From NCBI GenBank assembly GCA_900215285.1, contig OCMG01000004.1:372001-436000 (forward strand): DNA of 64,000 nucleotides. Direction: 5' to 3'. Source of the DNA: Ensifer adhaerens. Its GTDB lineage: Bacteria > Pseudomonadota > Alphaproteobacteria > Rhizobiales > Rhizobiaceae. Shown here piece by piece: positions 51,423 through 60,224 of the stretch; the first letter of the stretch is position 1, and every line of letters starts with the position of its first letter. The notes under the pieces were generated by a model, which saw only the letters and a program-made list of their open reading frames with translations, was not told the DNA's origin and made no database searches. Position numbers and translations under genes: made by a program.

Positions 51423-52815
51423 CGCCCTGCCAATTCGCGTTGAAGCCATTGTTCTGCTGCCTGCGACCGTTGTCTTGTTCCCTGCCCTGCTGGGCAAACT
51501 GGCCCGCCGAGCTACCGTCCTGCATCTGCCCGCCGGTCTGCTGACCGGACGAGGCCTGCGTCACCGTCCTGTCGGAACTCGGTGTAGGCGCCATCTGCAC
51601 GCTGACCTGATCGACCGAGAAGCCTTGCGACTTCAGCGACTGGATCAGCCCGTCCTTGTCATGGCTGAGTTGCTTGAATGCTTCCCCGGACTCCACCGAC
51701 AAATGAACCGTCAACTGATCGCCGTGGAGCCGCAACGTCGCCGTGACATTGCCCAGCGATTCCGGCGTCATCTGGATCTTCAGTGTATTGACCGGTGTGG
51801 CCGTGCGCGGTTCGGGCGTCGCCGTCGCCGCGGCTGAAGCCGCCTTCATGGCTGCCGCCCAGTCGCCGTCGCCGGTCACGCCTGACATGACGGCATGGGT
51901 ATTGGCGGACATGACTTCGCCGCTGCCGACGAAGCGGCGCGCGTCGAGCACTGTGATCGTCTCGGGCTTCACGGCCTCGCCGACAGAATTCGTCTTACCT
52001 GGCTCATCAGGTAGAGCAGGTCCCTTCGACTGCGTCGAAATCGCCCGCGAGAGCAGGTCGTCGGACTTGGGCTTTCCTTGTTCCTGCTGGTCCTTGGCCT
52101 GCTCACCCGACGGCTGAACCACCAGGGAAGCCGCCAGAAGGGTATTGCCTGCATCTTCGGTTTTGGCGTGGGGAGCGGCCTTGGTCTCCGTCGACGCGTC
52201 CTTGGTTGGCTCGTCCTTCTTGTCCGCCGTCTCGACAGGCAGCTTCTTGCCATCACCCTTGGCGGCGATGTCCGCACCCAGCAGCTTCAGCGCCACGGCC
52301 GCGGCATCGGTTTCAGGCACTTGCTGAGCCTGCGCTTCTGCCGTCTGCTTGGCCAAAAGCTTTTCGGCCAGAGCCGCCGCATCGGCCGCCGCCTTGCCAG
52401 CCGCATTCTGCTTCTGCGTCACGGCGCCGTTTTCGGGTGCCGCTTCTTCCGTCAGTTGCGCGTCCGCCTGTGCCTTGTCCGACTTCGCAGCCTTCTTGGC
52501 ATTGGCCTCCGCCGCCAGCGTGAAGATGGCGCTTCCGGTCGCCGCACCGATCGGCGCTTTTGCATCGGCTCGCCCGGTGGCATTGTTGGCAGCCTCGGAA
52601 GAGTTCGCGCCAACTTTGCCCTTTTGCGGACCGTTTGCCGCATCATGCGCATCGTCGGCCTGCTGGTCGTCGGACTGATTGCCGCTTGCCGCCTGATTAT
52701 AAACATCGCCGAAGGTCGGGCTGCCCGAGCTGTCGGAGCCGCTGCGCGGAGCCTGGGCGGGCGGCGGATTGGGGCGCGGGGGGGCCGGCGCTACATATTG
52801 GTCGATCGCGTTCAC
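51349..52815 (-). CDS. fliK: Flagellar hook-length control protein FliK (MotD)
   Basis: A 488-residue protein. The first 350 residues are disordered, Ala/Lys/Asp/Gln-rich and low complexity. The C-terminal FliK domain is at about 340-430 (LKIQMTPESLGNVTATLRLH; QLTVHLSVESGEAFKQL). It serves as the molecular ruler of the hook and switches export specificity. Rhizobial FliK was first called MotD. It overlaps motC by 4 bp and the transglycosylase gene by 74 bp. Confidence 0.92.
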   Translation of the reverse strand: MNAIDQYVAPAPPRPNPPPAQAPRSGSDSSGSPTFGDVYNQAASGNQSDDQQADDAHDAANGPQKGKVGANSSEAANNATGRADAKAPIGAATGSAIFTLAAEANAKKAAKSDKAQADAQLTEEAAPENGAVTQKQNAAGKAAADAAALAEKLLAKQTAEAQAQQVPETDAAAVALKLLGADIAAKGDGKKLPVETADKKDEPTKDASTETKAAPHAKTEDAGNTLLAASLVVQPSGEQAKDQQEQGKPKSDDLLSRAISTQSKGPALPDEPGKTNSVGEAVKPETITVLDARRFVGSGEVMSANTHAVMSGVTGDGDWAAAMKAASAAATATPEPRTATPVNTLKIQMTPESLGNVTATLRLHGDQLTVHLSVESGEAFKQLSHDKDGLIQSLKSQGFSVDQVSVQMAPTPSSDRTVTQASSGQQTGGQMQDGSSAGQFAQQGREQDNGRRQQNNGFNANWQGDDKSVAVDPVPAASDTVRTGQVYL

Positions 52816-54173
52816 TTGTCCCCCTTCTTCATCAAATCGTCGATGGCCTTCAACTGCGCCTTGCTGTCTGACAGGAAAGTGTCGATGCCATCCTTTGCAT
52901 CAGACGCTTCCTGCACCTTGGCCTCGCCCGGCTTTGCGTCCGCCGTCTTTACCGCAGCCGCCTTGGCGTCTGCAGGCTTGGCATCTGCAGGCTGGGCCAC
53001 CGGCGGCTTGGCCTCCTTGACAGCCGGATCTGCGGGTCCCGTATGGGAATCCGGCTTGGCGGCTGCTTCCTTGCTGGCTTCCGTCTTAACCGGAGCCGCT
53101 TGTGTCAGGCTTTCCAGAGCAGCGGGTCTCTCGACCTCCGAGAGAATAAATGCGCCGGCATCGCGTAACCGGCGCTCATCCGGTCCGAGCATCTCGTCAG
53201 GGATCTTCGCGAAGGCGCTTTTCACATCCGCTATGTCGGCCGTCGGAACGCTGGAAAGGCTCAGATAGAGCTCGGCAAGCTTGGCCGGGTTGTCATCCTT
53301 GCCATTGGAGAGCGCCAGCGCATTTGCTGCCGCCCAATGGGCGAATTCAAATCGTCCGGTCACGGCGGCCTTGCGGGCGACGCGCAGATAGATCTCCTGC
53401 TGACGCGGCCCATCGAGCCAGACGAGCGTCTGCGCGATACGGTCATTGCCGATCTTGTCGTAATGCGCGTCGATCAACGACACGAGTTGATCGGCAACCT
53501 GGGCCGCATAGGGCGAATTGGGAAAACGGGAGAGATAAAGCCGTGCGAACCGTATGGAAGTTTCGACGTCATTCTTCTTGACCGTGATGATCATGGAGCG
53601 GCGCAACGCGGCTTCCTCGACGATCGTGCCGGGAAGGTTGAGCCGCGCCCAGTCGAAATATGTCAGTGCGAGATCGGGCTTTTTCTGCATCACGACATTG
53701 GCCGCGATAAGCGCCAGATAGGGCCCGATGGTCGTTGACTTGTATTCGGGTACGATCTCGTCCAGCGTCTTGTTGGCCGACCCGCCCTTGCCGCCGAGAT
53801 ACATCAGCAAGGCATTGGTGAGCCGGGTGTCGAAATTGCCGCGTGCATCATGGGAAACAAGGGTATCCAGCGTCGCCGGGTTGCCGCCCGACATGGCGTA
53901 GATCATGGCGGCGTCGACGTTGCGCAAATCGTTGAACTCATCCGGATTGGCGGTGCGCAGACGGCGGTCGATCATGCCGATCAGAAAGCGCTGCATGTCT
54001 GCAGCCTTCAGATCGCCGGCGACGATCTTGTCCTGAACATCTTCCAGCGAGCGGACCAGCTTGTAGATCGGCAGGTTCGGATCGACGCCGTCCTGCTTCA
54101 CCTCTTCGGCCCGGGCGGCGAACCCGATGCCGAGGACCAGACATGCTGTGGCGAAGCGCCGGAAACGGGCCAA
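52812..54173 (-). CDS. motC: Periplasmic motor protein MotC
   Basis: A 453-residue exported protein with a signal peptide of about 22 residues (cleavage near ARA-EE). The body is helical and TPR/Sel1-like (ALTYFDWARLNLPGTIVEEA). The last 100 residues are Ala/Lys/Asp/Pro-rich repeats (AKPADAKAAAVKTADAKPGE). MotC binds the periplasmic part of MotB in rhizobial motors. It begins 1 bp after motB and overlaps fliK. Confidence 0.93.
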   Translation of the reverse strand: MARFRRFATACLVLGIGFAARAEEVKQDGVDPNLPIYKLVRSLEDVQDKIVAGDLKAADMQRFLIGMIDRRLRTANPDEFNDLRNVDAAMIYAMSGGNPATLDTLVSHDARGNFDTRLTNALLMYLGGKGGSANKTLDEIVPEYKSTTIGPYLALIAANVVMQKKPDLALTYFDWARLNLPGTIVEEAALRRSMIITVKKNDVETSIRFARLYLSRFPNSPYAAQVADQLVSLIDAHYDKIGNDRIAQTLVWLDGPRQQEIYLRVARKAAVTGRFEFAHWAAANALALSNGKDDNPAKLAELYLSLSSVPTADIADVKSAFAKIPDEMLGPDERRLRDAGAFILSEVERPAALESLTQAAPVKTEASKEAAAKPDSHTGPADPAVKEAKPPVAQPADAKPADAKAAAVKTADAKPGEAKVQEASDAKDGIDTFLSDSKAQLKAIDDLMKKGDK

Positions 54174-54174
54174 G

Positions 54175-55521
54175 TCAGCCTCCCGCTACGGTCTTGCCCT
54201 CGAGCAGGATCTCGATCCGCCGGTTTGCGGGGCTATAGGGGTCGCTCGGCACTTTCAGAAAGCGATCGGCATAACCGGTCACCTGGTTGATGCGCTTCTC
54301 CTCGAGCCCGCCGCTGACCAGCATGTAATAGGCGCTGCGGGCACGGTTGAGCGACAGGCCCCAGTTGTCGCCCGTGCCGCCCTTGTAGGGCCGTCCATCG
54401 GTATGGCCGCGAATGACGACGCTGCCCTTGCTCTTGGAGAGAACCTTGCCGATATCCTGCATGGCAAGAACGAGTTCGCGGCTGGGAACTGCGGAGCCGA
54501 CATCGAACATGGGCGTGCTGACCTGATCGCTGACCGAGATGAGCAACCCGCCCTCGGAGGGTTCGACCTTGATCGCGTCCGCCAGCTTGCCGACGGAGGC
54601 CGGGAGCGTGCTGATGATCTGCTTCTTCAGGTCTGCCGCGGCCTTGGCCGCTGCCTTGTCGGCCGGCGACTGGGCGGACGCGACCTCCTGGGCCTTGTCC
54701 TGCTGTTCGCCGGTCACAGGCTTGGCGGCGGCGGCACCCCCCTGTTCGGCGGCCGGGGCGCCCTTGCCCTGTTCGGCACTCGCCTGATCGCCGGGAATGC
54801 CCCCCTTGCCCTTATCCTTGGTATCGGCCTCACCGGGAATTCCACCCAGGCCGTTTTCATTGCCCCTGTCCTGCGCCGCAACTGCCGCTGCGGCCTGGTC
54901 CTTGCCGGCCTTGCCTGCGTCCTGGCCCTTCGAGGTCTTCGAATTCACCTGAACCTGCTTGGTCCAGAAATCCGGGTCAAACGGATCCTTGTAGGCCTCA
55001 CCGCCATCGGCACCGGTCGCCGGACCGGCCGACGCGGCACCGCCCTCGCCCTTGACGCTGACATTGGCCTGATCGCCGACTTCCAGAACGATTTCCGACA
55101 GGACGGCGTAGGGATTTTCGAAATAGTCGGCTTCCGAGTAGGATGTCTTCTCGCCGGCGGTCGAGGATTTCTCCTGGCCGCTCGCGGCGGCGTCGCCCTG
55201 CGATTTTTCCTCTCCGTCGACCTTGGATTTCTCCTGCGTCGCTTCGCCCTGGGCCTGTTTCCCCGGCTTGGTGATGCCCTTGTCGGCCGGGCTGGAATCC
55301 GTCAGCTTGATGGGATTGAAATAGCTGGCGACAGCGGCCTTCGTCGCATCATTGGCAGCATTGACCAGCCACATGACGAGAAAGAAGGCCATCATGGCAG
55401 TCATAAAGTCCGCGTAGGCGATCTTCCAGGCGCCACCATGGTGGCCGTGATCGCCATGGCCGTGGCGCTTGATGATGATGATTTCGTTCTTGCCGTGGTG
55501 GTGGCTTTCGTTCTCACTCAT
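54175..55521 (-). CDS. motB: Stator protein MotB
   Basis: A 448-residue protein. A short His-rich cytosolic start (KRHGHGDHGHHGG) precedes one helix, with the proton-binding Asp38 in AYADFMTAMMAFFLVMWL. A linker of about 220 residues, rich in Gln, Lys, Ala and Gly, leads to the C-terminal OmpA-like peptidoglycan domain (VVIRGHTDGRPY; LSLNRARSAYYML). The linker makes it clearly longer than E. coli MotB (308). MotA is not in the window. It overlaps the upstream gene by 4 bp. Confidence 0.95.
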   Translation of the reverse strand: MSENESHHHGKNEIIIIKRHGHGDHGHHGGAWKIAYADFMTAMMAFFLVMWLVNAANDATKAAVASYFNPIKLTDSSPADKGITKPGKQAQGEATQEKSKVDGEEKSQGDAAASGQEKSSTAGEKTSYSEADYFENPYAVLSEIVLEVGDQANVSVKGEGGAASAGPATGADGGEAYKDPFDPDFWTKQVQVNSKTSKGQDAGKAGKDQAAAAVAAQDRGNENGLGGIPGEADTKDKGKGGIPGDQASAEQGKGAPAAEQGGAAAAKPVTGEQQDKAQEVASAQSPADKAAAKAAADLKKQIISTLPASVGKLADAIKVEPSEGGLLISVSDQVSTPMFDVGSAVPSRELVLAMQDIGKVLSKSKGSVVIRGHTDGRPYKGGTGDNWGLSLNRARSAYYMLVSGGLEEKRINQVTGYADRFLKVPSDPYSPANRRIEILLEGKTVAGG

Positions 55522-56147
55522 TTCATAAGCTCTTCAACGCTTTCACGCCAGGCGGACAGGCGTGTCATGAGAACGGTGTCGCCGTGTTCGACCGAAAGAT
55601 CGAAGCCCGGGGCTTCCACATGCTTGAATTCCAGATCCTGCCCTTGGAGGCGTTCGCGCAGCTTTTCAGCGAGTGCTGCCGGTCCCTTGAGGACAAGTTC
55701 GATGCCGCCTTCTCCGGCGAAGACGGAGCGGATCGTCTGGGCTAGACTGTCCACCGCGCGGTCGGTCATGATCGCATCAAGCAGCGGCTTCAGCGCATTC
55801 ATGACATGGCCCGAAAGAAGATTCTGGATATCGGTTGCCATCCGCGGAAGCGCGTCTGCCAATTGCTCGGCCATGCGCTGGTCAAAAACGGCCGCCATCT
55901 CGGCCTCGGCCTGTCTGTGGGCTGCCATGAGCGCTTCGATTTCGTGCCGATGCGCTTCCTGCATCTGGGCCTGCATTTCGGCCCGGCCTTCCTCGTGCGC
56001 CTCACGGCGCAGTTCGTCGAGGTCGACCTGAGGTTCCGGGGCGAAGTCGAAGGCGATTTCGGTTGGAGCCGGCAGGTCGAAAACTTCAGGCGCGGCGGGT
56101 GGAGGAGCGCTGAAATCCTTCAGATATCTGGCAAGGCCTGCGCTCAT
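55518..56147 (-). CDS. FliH-like coiled-coil protein upstream of motB
   Basis: A 209-residue protein beginning MSAGLARYLKDFSAPPPAAP. Residues about 50-105 form a long charged helix (LDELRREAHEEGRAEMQAQM), followed by a globular C-terminal part (IELVLKGPAALAEKLRERLQ). This plan resembles FliH, the inhibitor/peripheral stalk of the export ATPase. Sequence identity is too low to be sure. It is first in the motB-motC-fliK unit and overlaps motB by 4 bp, so it is likely flagellar. Confidence 0.5.
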   Translation of the reverse strand: MSAGLARYLKDFSAPPPAAPEVFDLPAPTEIAFDFAPEPQVDLDELRREAHEEGRAEMQAQMQEAHRHEIEALMAAHRQAEAEMAAVFDQRMAEQLADALPRMATDIQNLLSGHVMNALKPLLDAIMTDRAVDSLAQTIRSVFAGEGGIELVLKGPAALAEKLRERLQGQDLEFKHVEAPGFDLSVEHGDTVLMTRLSAWRESVEELMK

Positions 56148-56245
56148 GGATCCGCTACTTCCCCGAAACAACGCGACCCGCAGCCAACAGCCGCGATCGC
56201 AATCGGCTCAGTTCTAGGCAATCAATCTTGCGCGAAAATGAAGAT

Positions 56246-56280
56246 GTTGGGCCGCGTCAGGGCAATGAACGCGGCCCAAC
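56246..56280 (-). terminator. Hairpin downstream of the last flagellin gene
   Basis: A 12-bp perfect stem GTTGGGCCGCGT / ACGCGGCCCAAC with an 11-base loop is followed on the minus strand by a T-rich stretch. It sits between the flaC-type flagellin and the motB unit and would isolate the two. A second hairpin (GGCTGGCG / CGCCAGCC, 56403-56424) lies closer to the flagellin stop. Confidence 0.6.
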
Positions 56281-56433
56281 TTTCTACCACATGCCGATGA
56301 CCGGCGGCACGGCAGAATTTCCAGACGTGTTTCAAAGGGGGCTGCCTGCCCGACAGGCCGAAAATCCTTTTCGGCCTACCATGTCGGCGCATCAGTTGCC
56401 CGGGCTGGCGGCGGAGCGCCAGCCAGACCGCTC

Positions 56434-57402
56434 TTACTTGAAGAGCGAAAGGATGTTCTGCGAATTCGTATTCGCAATCGAGAGCGACTGAATGCCGAGC
56501 TGCTGCTGTGTCTGCAACGCCTTCAGCTTCGTCGACTCCTGGTTCATGTCGGCATCGACGAGGCGGCCCACGCCCTTGTCGATCACGTTCATGAGGTCGG
56601 CCACGAAGTTGTTCTGCATGTCGATGCGCTTGTTGATCGCGCCGAGGTCCGATGCGACCTTCGTCAGCCCCGTCAGCATCTGATCGACGGCGGAAATCAT
56701 GCCGTCGATATCCTGCGACGGCGTGCCGGTGGTCAGCTTCACTTCGGTGCCGGACGCACTCGTCGAGGACTTCGCATCGATGAGGAAGTAGGTCGCCGTC
56801 GTCGTGGCGGTCGTCCCGGCCTGCGGCTGGGTCACGGTCACGTCTTTGGTCAAGGCGCCGAGATTGGCATCGTTGGTGTCGATAAGCGTGGACTCGGCGG
56901 CGTTGAAGGTCAGCGTCGTGACGGCAACGGAGCCGGTTGTCGAACGGTTGAACGAGGCAACCATTTCCTTTGTGCCGGCCGGCGTGGTCGAGGAGTTGAA
57001 CAGCCAGTTTTCGCCCGAGAACGATGCCGACTGCGAAATGGATTGCAGCTGCGATTTGAATTCAGCAAGTTCGGAGTCGATCTTGGTCTTGTCGACGCCC
57101 GGTTCGCGCGCAGCTACCAGCTTGGCCTTGATTTCCTCGATCACGGAGATCGACGAGTCGAGCGCGGTATAGGCGGTATCGGTCTTTGCAGCGCCGAGAC
57201 CCAGTGCGTCGCTCACCGTGGAGAGCGCCTTGTTGTCCGAACGCATGGTCGTCGCGATCGACCAGTAGGCGGCATTGTCTGACGCAGTCTGTACGCGATA
57301 GCCGGAGGAGATCTTGTTCTGCGTCTCTTCCAGATTTCCGTCGATCGTCCGCAGAGTTTGGAGTGCCGCCATAGCGGCAGCATTGGTCATAATGCTTGTC
57401 AT
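56434..57402 (-). CDS. flaC: Flagellin (FlaC-type, most divergent of four)
   Basis: A 322-residue flagellin. It starts MTSIMTNAAAMAALQTLRTI and ends with the D0 helix QQLGIQSLSIANTNSQNILS-LFK. Its central region (TPAGTKEMVASFNRSTTGSV) differs more from the other three copies than they do from one another. It has its own leader and downstream hairpins, so it is probably monocistronic. The paralogue letter follows rhizobial gene order (flaA-flaB-flaD-flaC-motB) and is tentative. Confidence 0.93.
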   Translation of the reverse strand: MTSIMTNAAAMAALQTLRTIDGNLEETQNKISSGYRVQTASDNAAYWSIATTMRSDNKALSTVSDALGLGAAKTDTAYTALDSSISVIEEIKAKLVAAREPGVDKTKIDSELAEFKSQLQSISQSASFSGENWLFNSSTTPAGTKEMVASFNRSTTGSVAVTTLTFNAAESTLIDTNDANLGALTKDVTVTQPQAGTTATTTATYFLIDAKSSTSASGTEVKLTTGTPSQDIDGMISAVDQMLTGLTKVASDLGAINKRIDMQNNFVADLMNVIDKGVGRLVDADMNQESTKLKALQTQQQLGIQSLSIANTNSQNILSLFK

Positions 57403-57426
57403 CGGTCATTGCCCCAAAAATAAGTC

Positions 57427-57477
57427 GAGGGACATTCCGGAGTCAAAAATACCGGCAACGCAGGAATAGCATCATGC
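57427..57477 (-). promoter_or_regulatory. Conserved flagellin leader module, copy flaC
   Basis: Read on the plus strand, the module is GAGGGACATTCCGG, then ACCGGCAACG, then GCATCATGC. The CCGG parts are inverted repeats around an 11-base spacer. It ends about 25 bp before the flagellin start. The same order occurs before the three other flagellins. Confidence 0.6.
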
Positions 57478-57652
57478 TCTGGCCCATTTTGCCCTGGGGC
57501 CTGTCCGCGTTCTTAACGAAGCTTTAACGGACTTAAGGTTAACAAAACTTTAACGCTGTTAGCAAGTTGTTAATTTGACTGAAGAAAGAATTACCGCACG
57601 ACAAACTCGGTAACTTTTTATTAATGATATCAGATATTTGGGGAAACCTTGA

Positions 57653-57692
57653 GAAAAACGAAAAAGCCGTACCACACAAGGTGGTACGGCTT
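57653..57692 (-). terminator. Terminator of the flaD-type flagellin gene
   Basis: A 12-bp perfect stem (AAGCCGTACCAC / GTGGTACGGCTT) with a 5-base loop is followed on the minus strand by TTTTTCGTTTTTC. It is a textbook intrinsic terminator, 70 bp after the gene. Confidence 0.88.
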
Positions 57693-57761
57693 CTCCATGA
57701 CCCTCTGCACCAAAGCGACCGTCTGTCTGCCCGCTCTGGGGGGACGGTGATTCGCTTAAAC

Positions 57762-58727
57762 TTATCTGAAGAGCGACATGATGTTCTGGCCAGCCGAGTT
57801 GGCGATCGACAGGGCCTGAATGCCGAGCTGCTGCTGCGTCTGCAGCGCCTTCAGCTTGGTCGATTCCTGGTTCATGTCCGCGTCAACCAGTCGTCCGACG
57901 CCCTTGCCGATCACGTCCTGCAGGTCGGCAACGAACGAGTTCTGCAGCTGGATGCGGGTGGACGTTGCACCGAGCGTGGAGGCAACCGAGGTGACCGTGG
58001 TCAGCATCTTGTCGACGGCCGAGATCATGCCTTCGATCTGCTGGTCGGTCGTGCCCGTCGTCAGCTTGACTTCGTTACCGCTCGCGGATGTGGCCGAGTT
58101 GGCGTTGATGAGGAAGTAGGTCGCAGTCGTCGTACCGGTCGAGTTGGCGATCGGCTGGTTAACAGTGATGTCCTTCGTCAACTGACCCTGCTGGGCGTTG
58201 CCCGTGTCGACCAGGATCGAATTGCCGGCGTTGAACTTCAGCGTGTTGATCGAGACGTTGCCGCTGGAGTCGCGGGTGAACGAGCCGACCATTTCCTTGG
58301 TGCTGGCGGTGCCCGTGGTATTGTAGAGCCAGTTTTCGCCGGAGAAGGATGCAGACTTCGAAATCGAGCTGAGCTGCGACTTCAGTTCCGTCAGTTCGGA
58401 GTTGATCTTCGTCTTGTCGACGCCCGGTTCGCGTGCTGCAACCAGCTTGGCCTTGATTTCGTCGATGACAGAGATGGAAGAGTTGAGACCCGTATAGGCC
58501 GTATCGGTCTTTGCCGCAGCAAGGCCAAGTGCGTCGCCAACCGTCGAGAGCGCCTTGTTGTCGGACCGCATGGTGGTCGCGATCGACCAGTATGCTGCGT
58601 TGTCGGAAGCGTTGTTGACCCGATAGCCCGACGAAATCGCGTTCTGCGTATCGGACATGTTGGAGTCAATCATGCGCAAGGTCTGCAGCGCAGCCATTGC
58701 GGAGGTGTTCGTCATAATGCTGGTCAT
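57762..58727 (-). CDS. flaD: Flagellin (FlaD-type)
   Basis: A 321-residue flagellin. It begins MTSIMTNTSAMAALQTLRMI and ends QQLGIQALSIANSAGQNIMS-LFR. It shares most of its length with the next two copies, for example the stretch SASFSGENWLYNT. It is separately terminated. The filament of rhizobia is a mix of a principal flagellin and secondary ones; this copy is probably a secondary. The letter is assigned by gene order. Confidence 0.93.
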   Translation of the reverse strand: MTSIMTNTSAMAALQTLRMIDSNMSDTQNAISSGYRVNNASDNAAYWSIATTMRSDNKALSTVGDALGLAAAKTDTAYTGLNSSISVIDEIKAKLVAAREPGVDKTKINSELTELKSQLSSISKSASFSGENWLYNTTGTASTKEMVGSFTRDSSGNVSINTLKFNAGNSILVDTGNAQQGQLTKDITVNQPIANSTGTTTATYFLINANSATSASGNEVKLTTGTTDQQIEGMISAVDKMLTTVTSVASTLGATSTRIQLQNSFVADLQDVIGKGVGRLVDADMNQESTKLKALQTQQQLGIQALSIANSAGQNIMSLFR

Positions 58728-58763
58728 GTGTACTGCCCCTGTGTTTGACAGACTGAAATATTA

Positions 58764-58813
58764 AGGGGGATCATGCCGGATCTATCTACGGCAACGTCGC
58801 TGCAGCCTCATGC
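58764..58813 (-). promoter_or_regulatory. Conserved flagellin leader module, copy flaD
   Basis: On the plus strand the elements are AGGGGGATCATGCCGG, then ACGGCAACG, then GCCTCATGC. The spacing matches the other copies within a few bases; the second CCGG is reduced to CGG. It ends about 37 bp before the start codon. Confidence 0.55.
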
Positions 58814-58939
58814 TCGATAACCAACTGTTAGGGTTAACGCGTCGTTTCAATACCCCCAGAGAACACCAACATCGTTAATTAAGACTAAATGGGTCCGGGC
58901 ACTGACCTAGTAATTCTAACCATTCAGTTTTAGTTGTCG

Positions 58940-58975
58940 GACGCAAAAAGGGCCGCCCATTGGGGGCGACCCTTT
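58940..58975 (-). terminator. Terminator of the flaB-type flagellin gene
   Basis: On the minus strand AAGGGTCGCCC and GGGCGGCCCTT form an 11-bp stem (one G-U pair) with a 5-base loop, followed by TTTGCG. It lies about 50 bp after the gene. Confidence 0.82.
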
Positions 58976-59026
58976 GCTGATGCCTTGCGATCGAGGACCG
59001 CGATGGCCCTCGCCTCAAACCTTGTC

Positions 59027-59992
59027 TTAACGGAAGAGCGACAGGACGCTTTGGCTGTCCGAGTTGGCGATCGAGAGGGCCTGAATGCCGAGCTGCTGCT
59101 GCGTCTGCAGCGCCTTCAGCTTGGTCGATTCCTGGTTCATGTCGGCATCCACGAGGCGGCCAACGCCCTTGCCGATCACGTCCTGGAGGTCAGCTACGAA
59201 GTTGTTCTGCAACTGAATTCGGCTTGACGTGGCGCCAAGGGTCGAAGCAACCGACGTCATGCTGGTCAGCATGCTATCCACGGCGGAAATCATGCCTTCG
59301 ATCTGCTGGTCGGTCGTGCCGGTGCTCAGCTTGACTTCATTGCCAGACGCGGAGGTCGTCGACTTGGCGTCGATGAGGAAGTAGGTCGCAGTCGTCGTAC
59401 CGGTCGAGTTGGCGATCGGCTGGTTGACCGTGACGGCCTTGGTCAGCTGGCCACCGCTTGCGGCGTTCGTATCGACCAGAACGGAGTTGGCCGCGTTGAA
59501 CTTCAGCGTGTTGACCGAAACGTTGCCGCTTGCGTCACGGGTAAACGAGCCGACCATTTCCTTCGTGCCGGCCGTGCCGCTCGTGTTGTAGAGCCAGTTT
59601 TCGCCCGAGAAGGATGCCGATTTCGAGATCGAAGTCAGCTGCGACTTCAGTTCCGTGATTTCCGAATTGACCTTCGTCTTGTCGACACCCGGTTCGCGGG
59701 CGGCCACGAGCTTGGCCTTGATTTCGTCGACCACCGAGATGGACGAGTCGAGACCGGTATAGGCCGTGTCGGTCTTTGCCGCGGCAAGGCCGAGTGCGTC
59801 ACCAACGGTGGAAAGCGCCTTGTTGTCCGAACGCATGGTGGTCGCGATCGACCAATATGCGGCATTGTCGGATGCCTTGGACACACGAAGGCCTGAAGAG
59901 ATCGCGCTCTGCGTGTCGTCCATCTGCGAGGAAATGCCACGGAGAGTCTGAAGCGCAGACATAGCTGCGCTGTTGGTCATGATGCTGGTCAT
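59027..59992 (-). CDS. flaB: Flagellin (FlaB-type)
   Basis: A 321-residue flagellin beginning MTSIMTNSAAMSALQTLRGI and ending IQALSIANSDSQSVLSLFR. The start at 59992 has AGGGACAACCC upstream; a longer in-frame start is ignored because it runs through the conserved leader. It is nearly the same as the flaA-type copy over the first 100 and last 60 residues and differs mainly in the middle. It is separately transcribed. Confidence 0.93.
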   Translation of the reverse strand: MTSIMTNSAAMSALQTLRGISSQMDDTQSAISSGLRVSKASDNAAYWSIATTMRSDNKALSTVGDALGLAAAKTDTAYTGLDSSISVVDEIKAKLVAAREPGVDKTKVNSEITELKSQLTSISKSASFSGENWLYNTSGTAGTKEMVGSFTRDASGNVSVNTLKFNAANSVLVDTNAASGGQLTKAVTVNQPIANSTGTTTATYFLIDAKSTTSASGNEVKLSTGTTDQQIEGMISAVDSMLTSMTSVASTLGATSSRIQLQNNFVADLQDVIGKGVGRLVDADMNQESTKLKALQTQQQLGIQALSIANSDSQSVLSLFR

Positions 59993-60020
59993 GGGTTGTC
60001 CCTGAAACACAATACTCTGA

Positions 60021-60066
60021 AGGGACATGCCGGAACTTGCCGGCAGCAGCGGGAAGGGCTTCATGC
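60021..60066 (-). promoter_or_regulatory. Conserved flagellin leader module, copy flaB
   Basis: On the plus strand: AGGGACATGCCGG, then TTGCCGGCAGC, then GCTTCATGC. TGCCGG and CCGGCA form an inverted repeat around a 6-base spacer, the tightest of the four. It ends 29 bp before the start codon. Confidence 0.6.
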
Positions 60067-60153
60067 AACCGTGGTTAACGGCCCCGCTGAGGACGATAAT
60101 CAAACATCAAGCTTAATATATACTGAATGGGGCGAAGAAATTTTCCGTACCTG

Positions 60154-60187
60154 CAAAAGCAAAAGCCGCGCCCTGAGGACGCGGCTT
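60154..60187 (-). terminator. Terminator of the flaA-type flagellin gene
   Basis: On the minus strand AAGCCGCGTCC and GGGCGCGGCTT form an 11-bp stem (one G-U pair) with a 3-base loop, followed by TTGCTTTTG. It lies about 40 bp after the gene. Confidence 0.82.
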
Positions 60188-60224
60188 TCTTTTCGATCGG
60201 GAACTGTTGTTGTCGGTCGCGCGA

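Larger units (their letters stand above)
57403..57761 (-). other. Intergenic region upstream of the flaC-type flagellin
   Basis: This 359-bp gap holds the flagellin leader module (57427-57477), an A/T-rich promoter area and the terminator of the upstream flagellin. A direct repeat TTAACgAAgCTTTAACG (57513-57529) recurs as TTAACaAAaCTTTAACG (57539-57555), 26 bp apart. No gene is seen. Confidence 0.5.
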
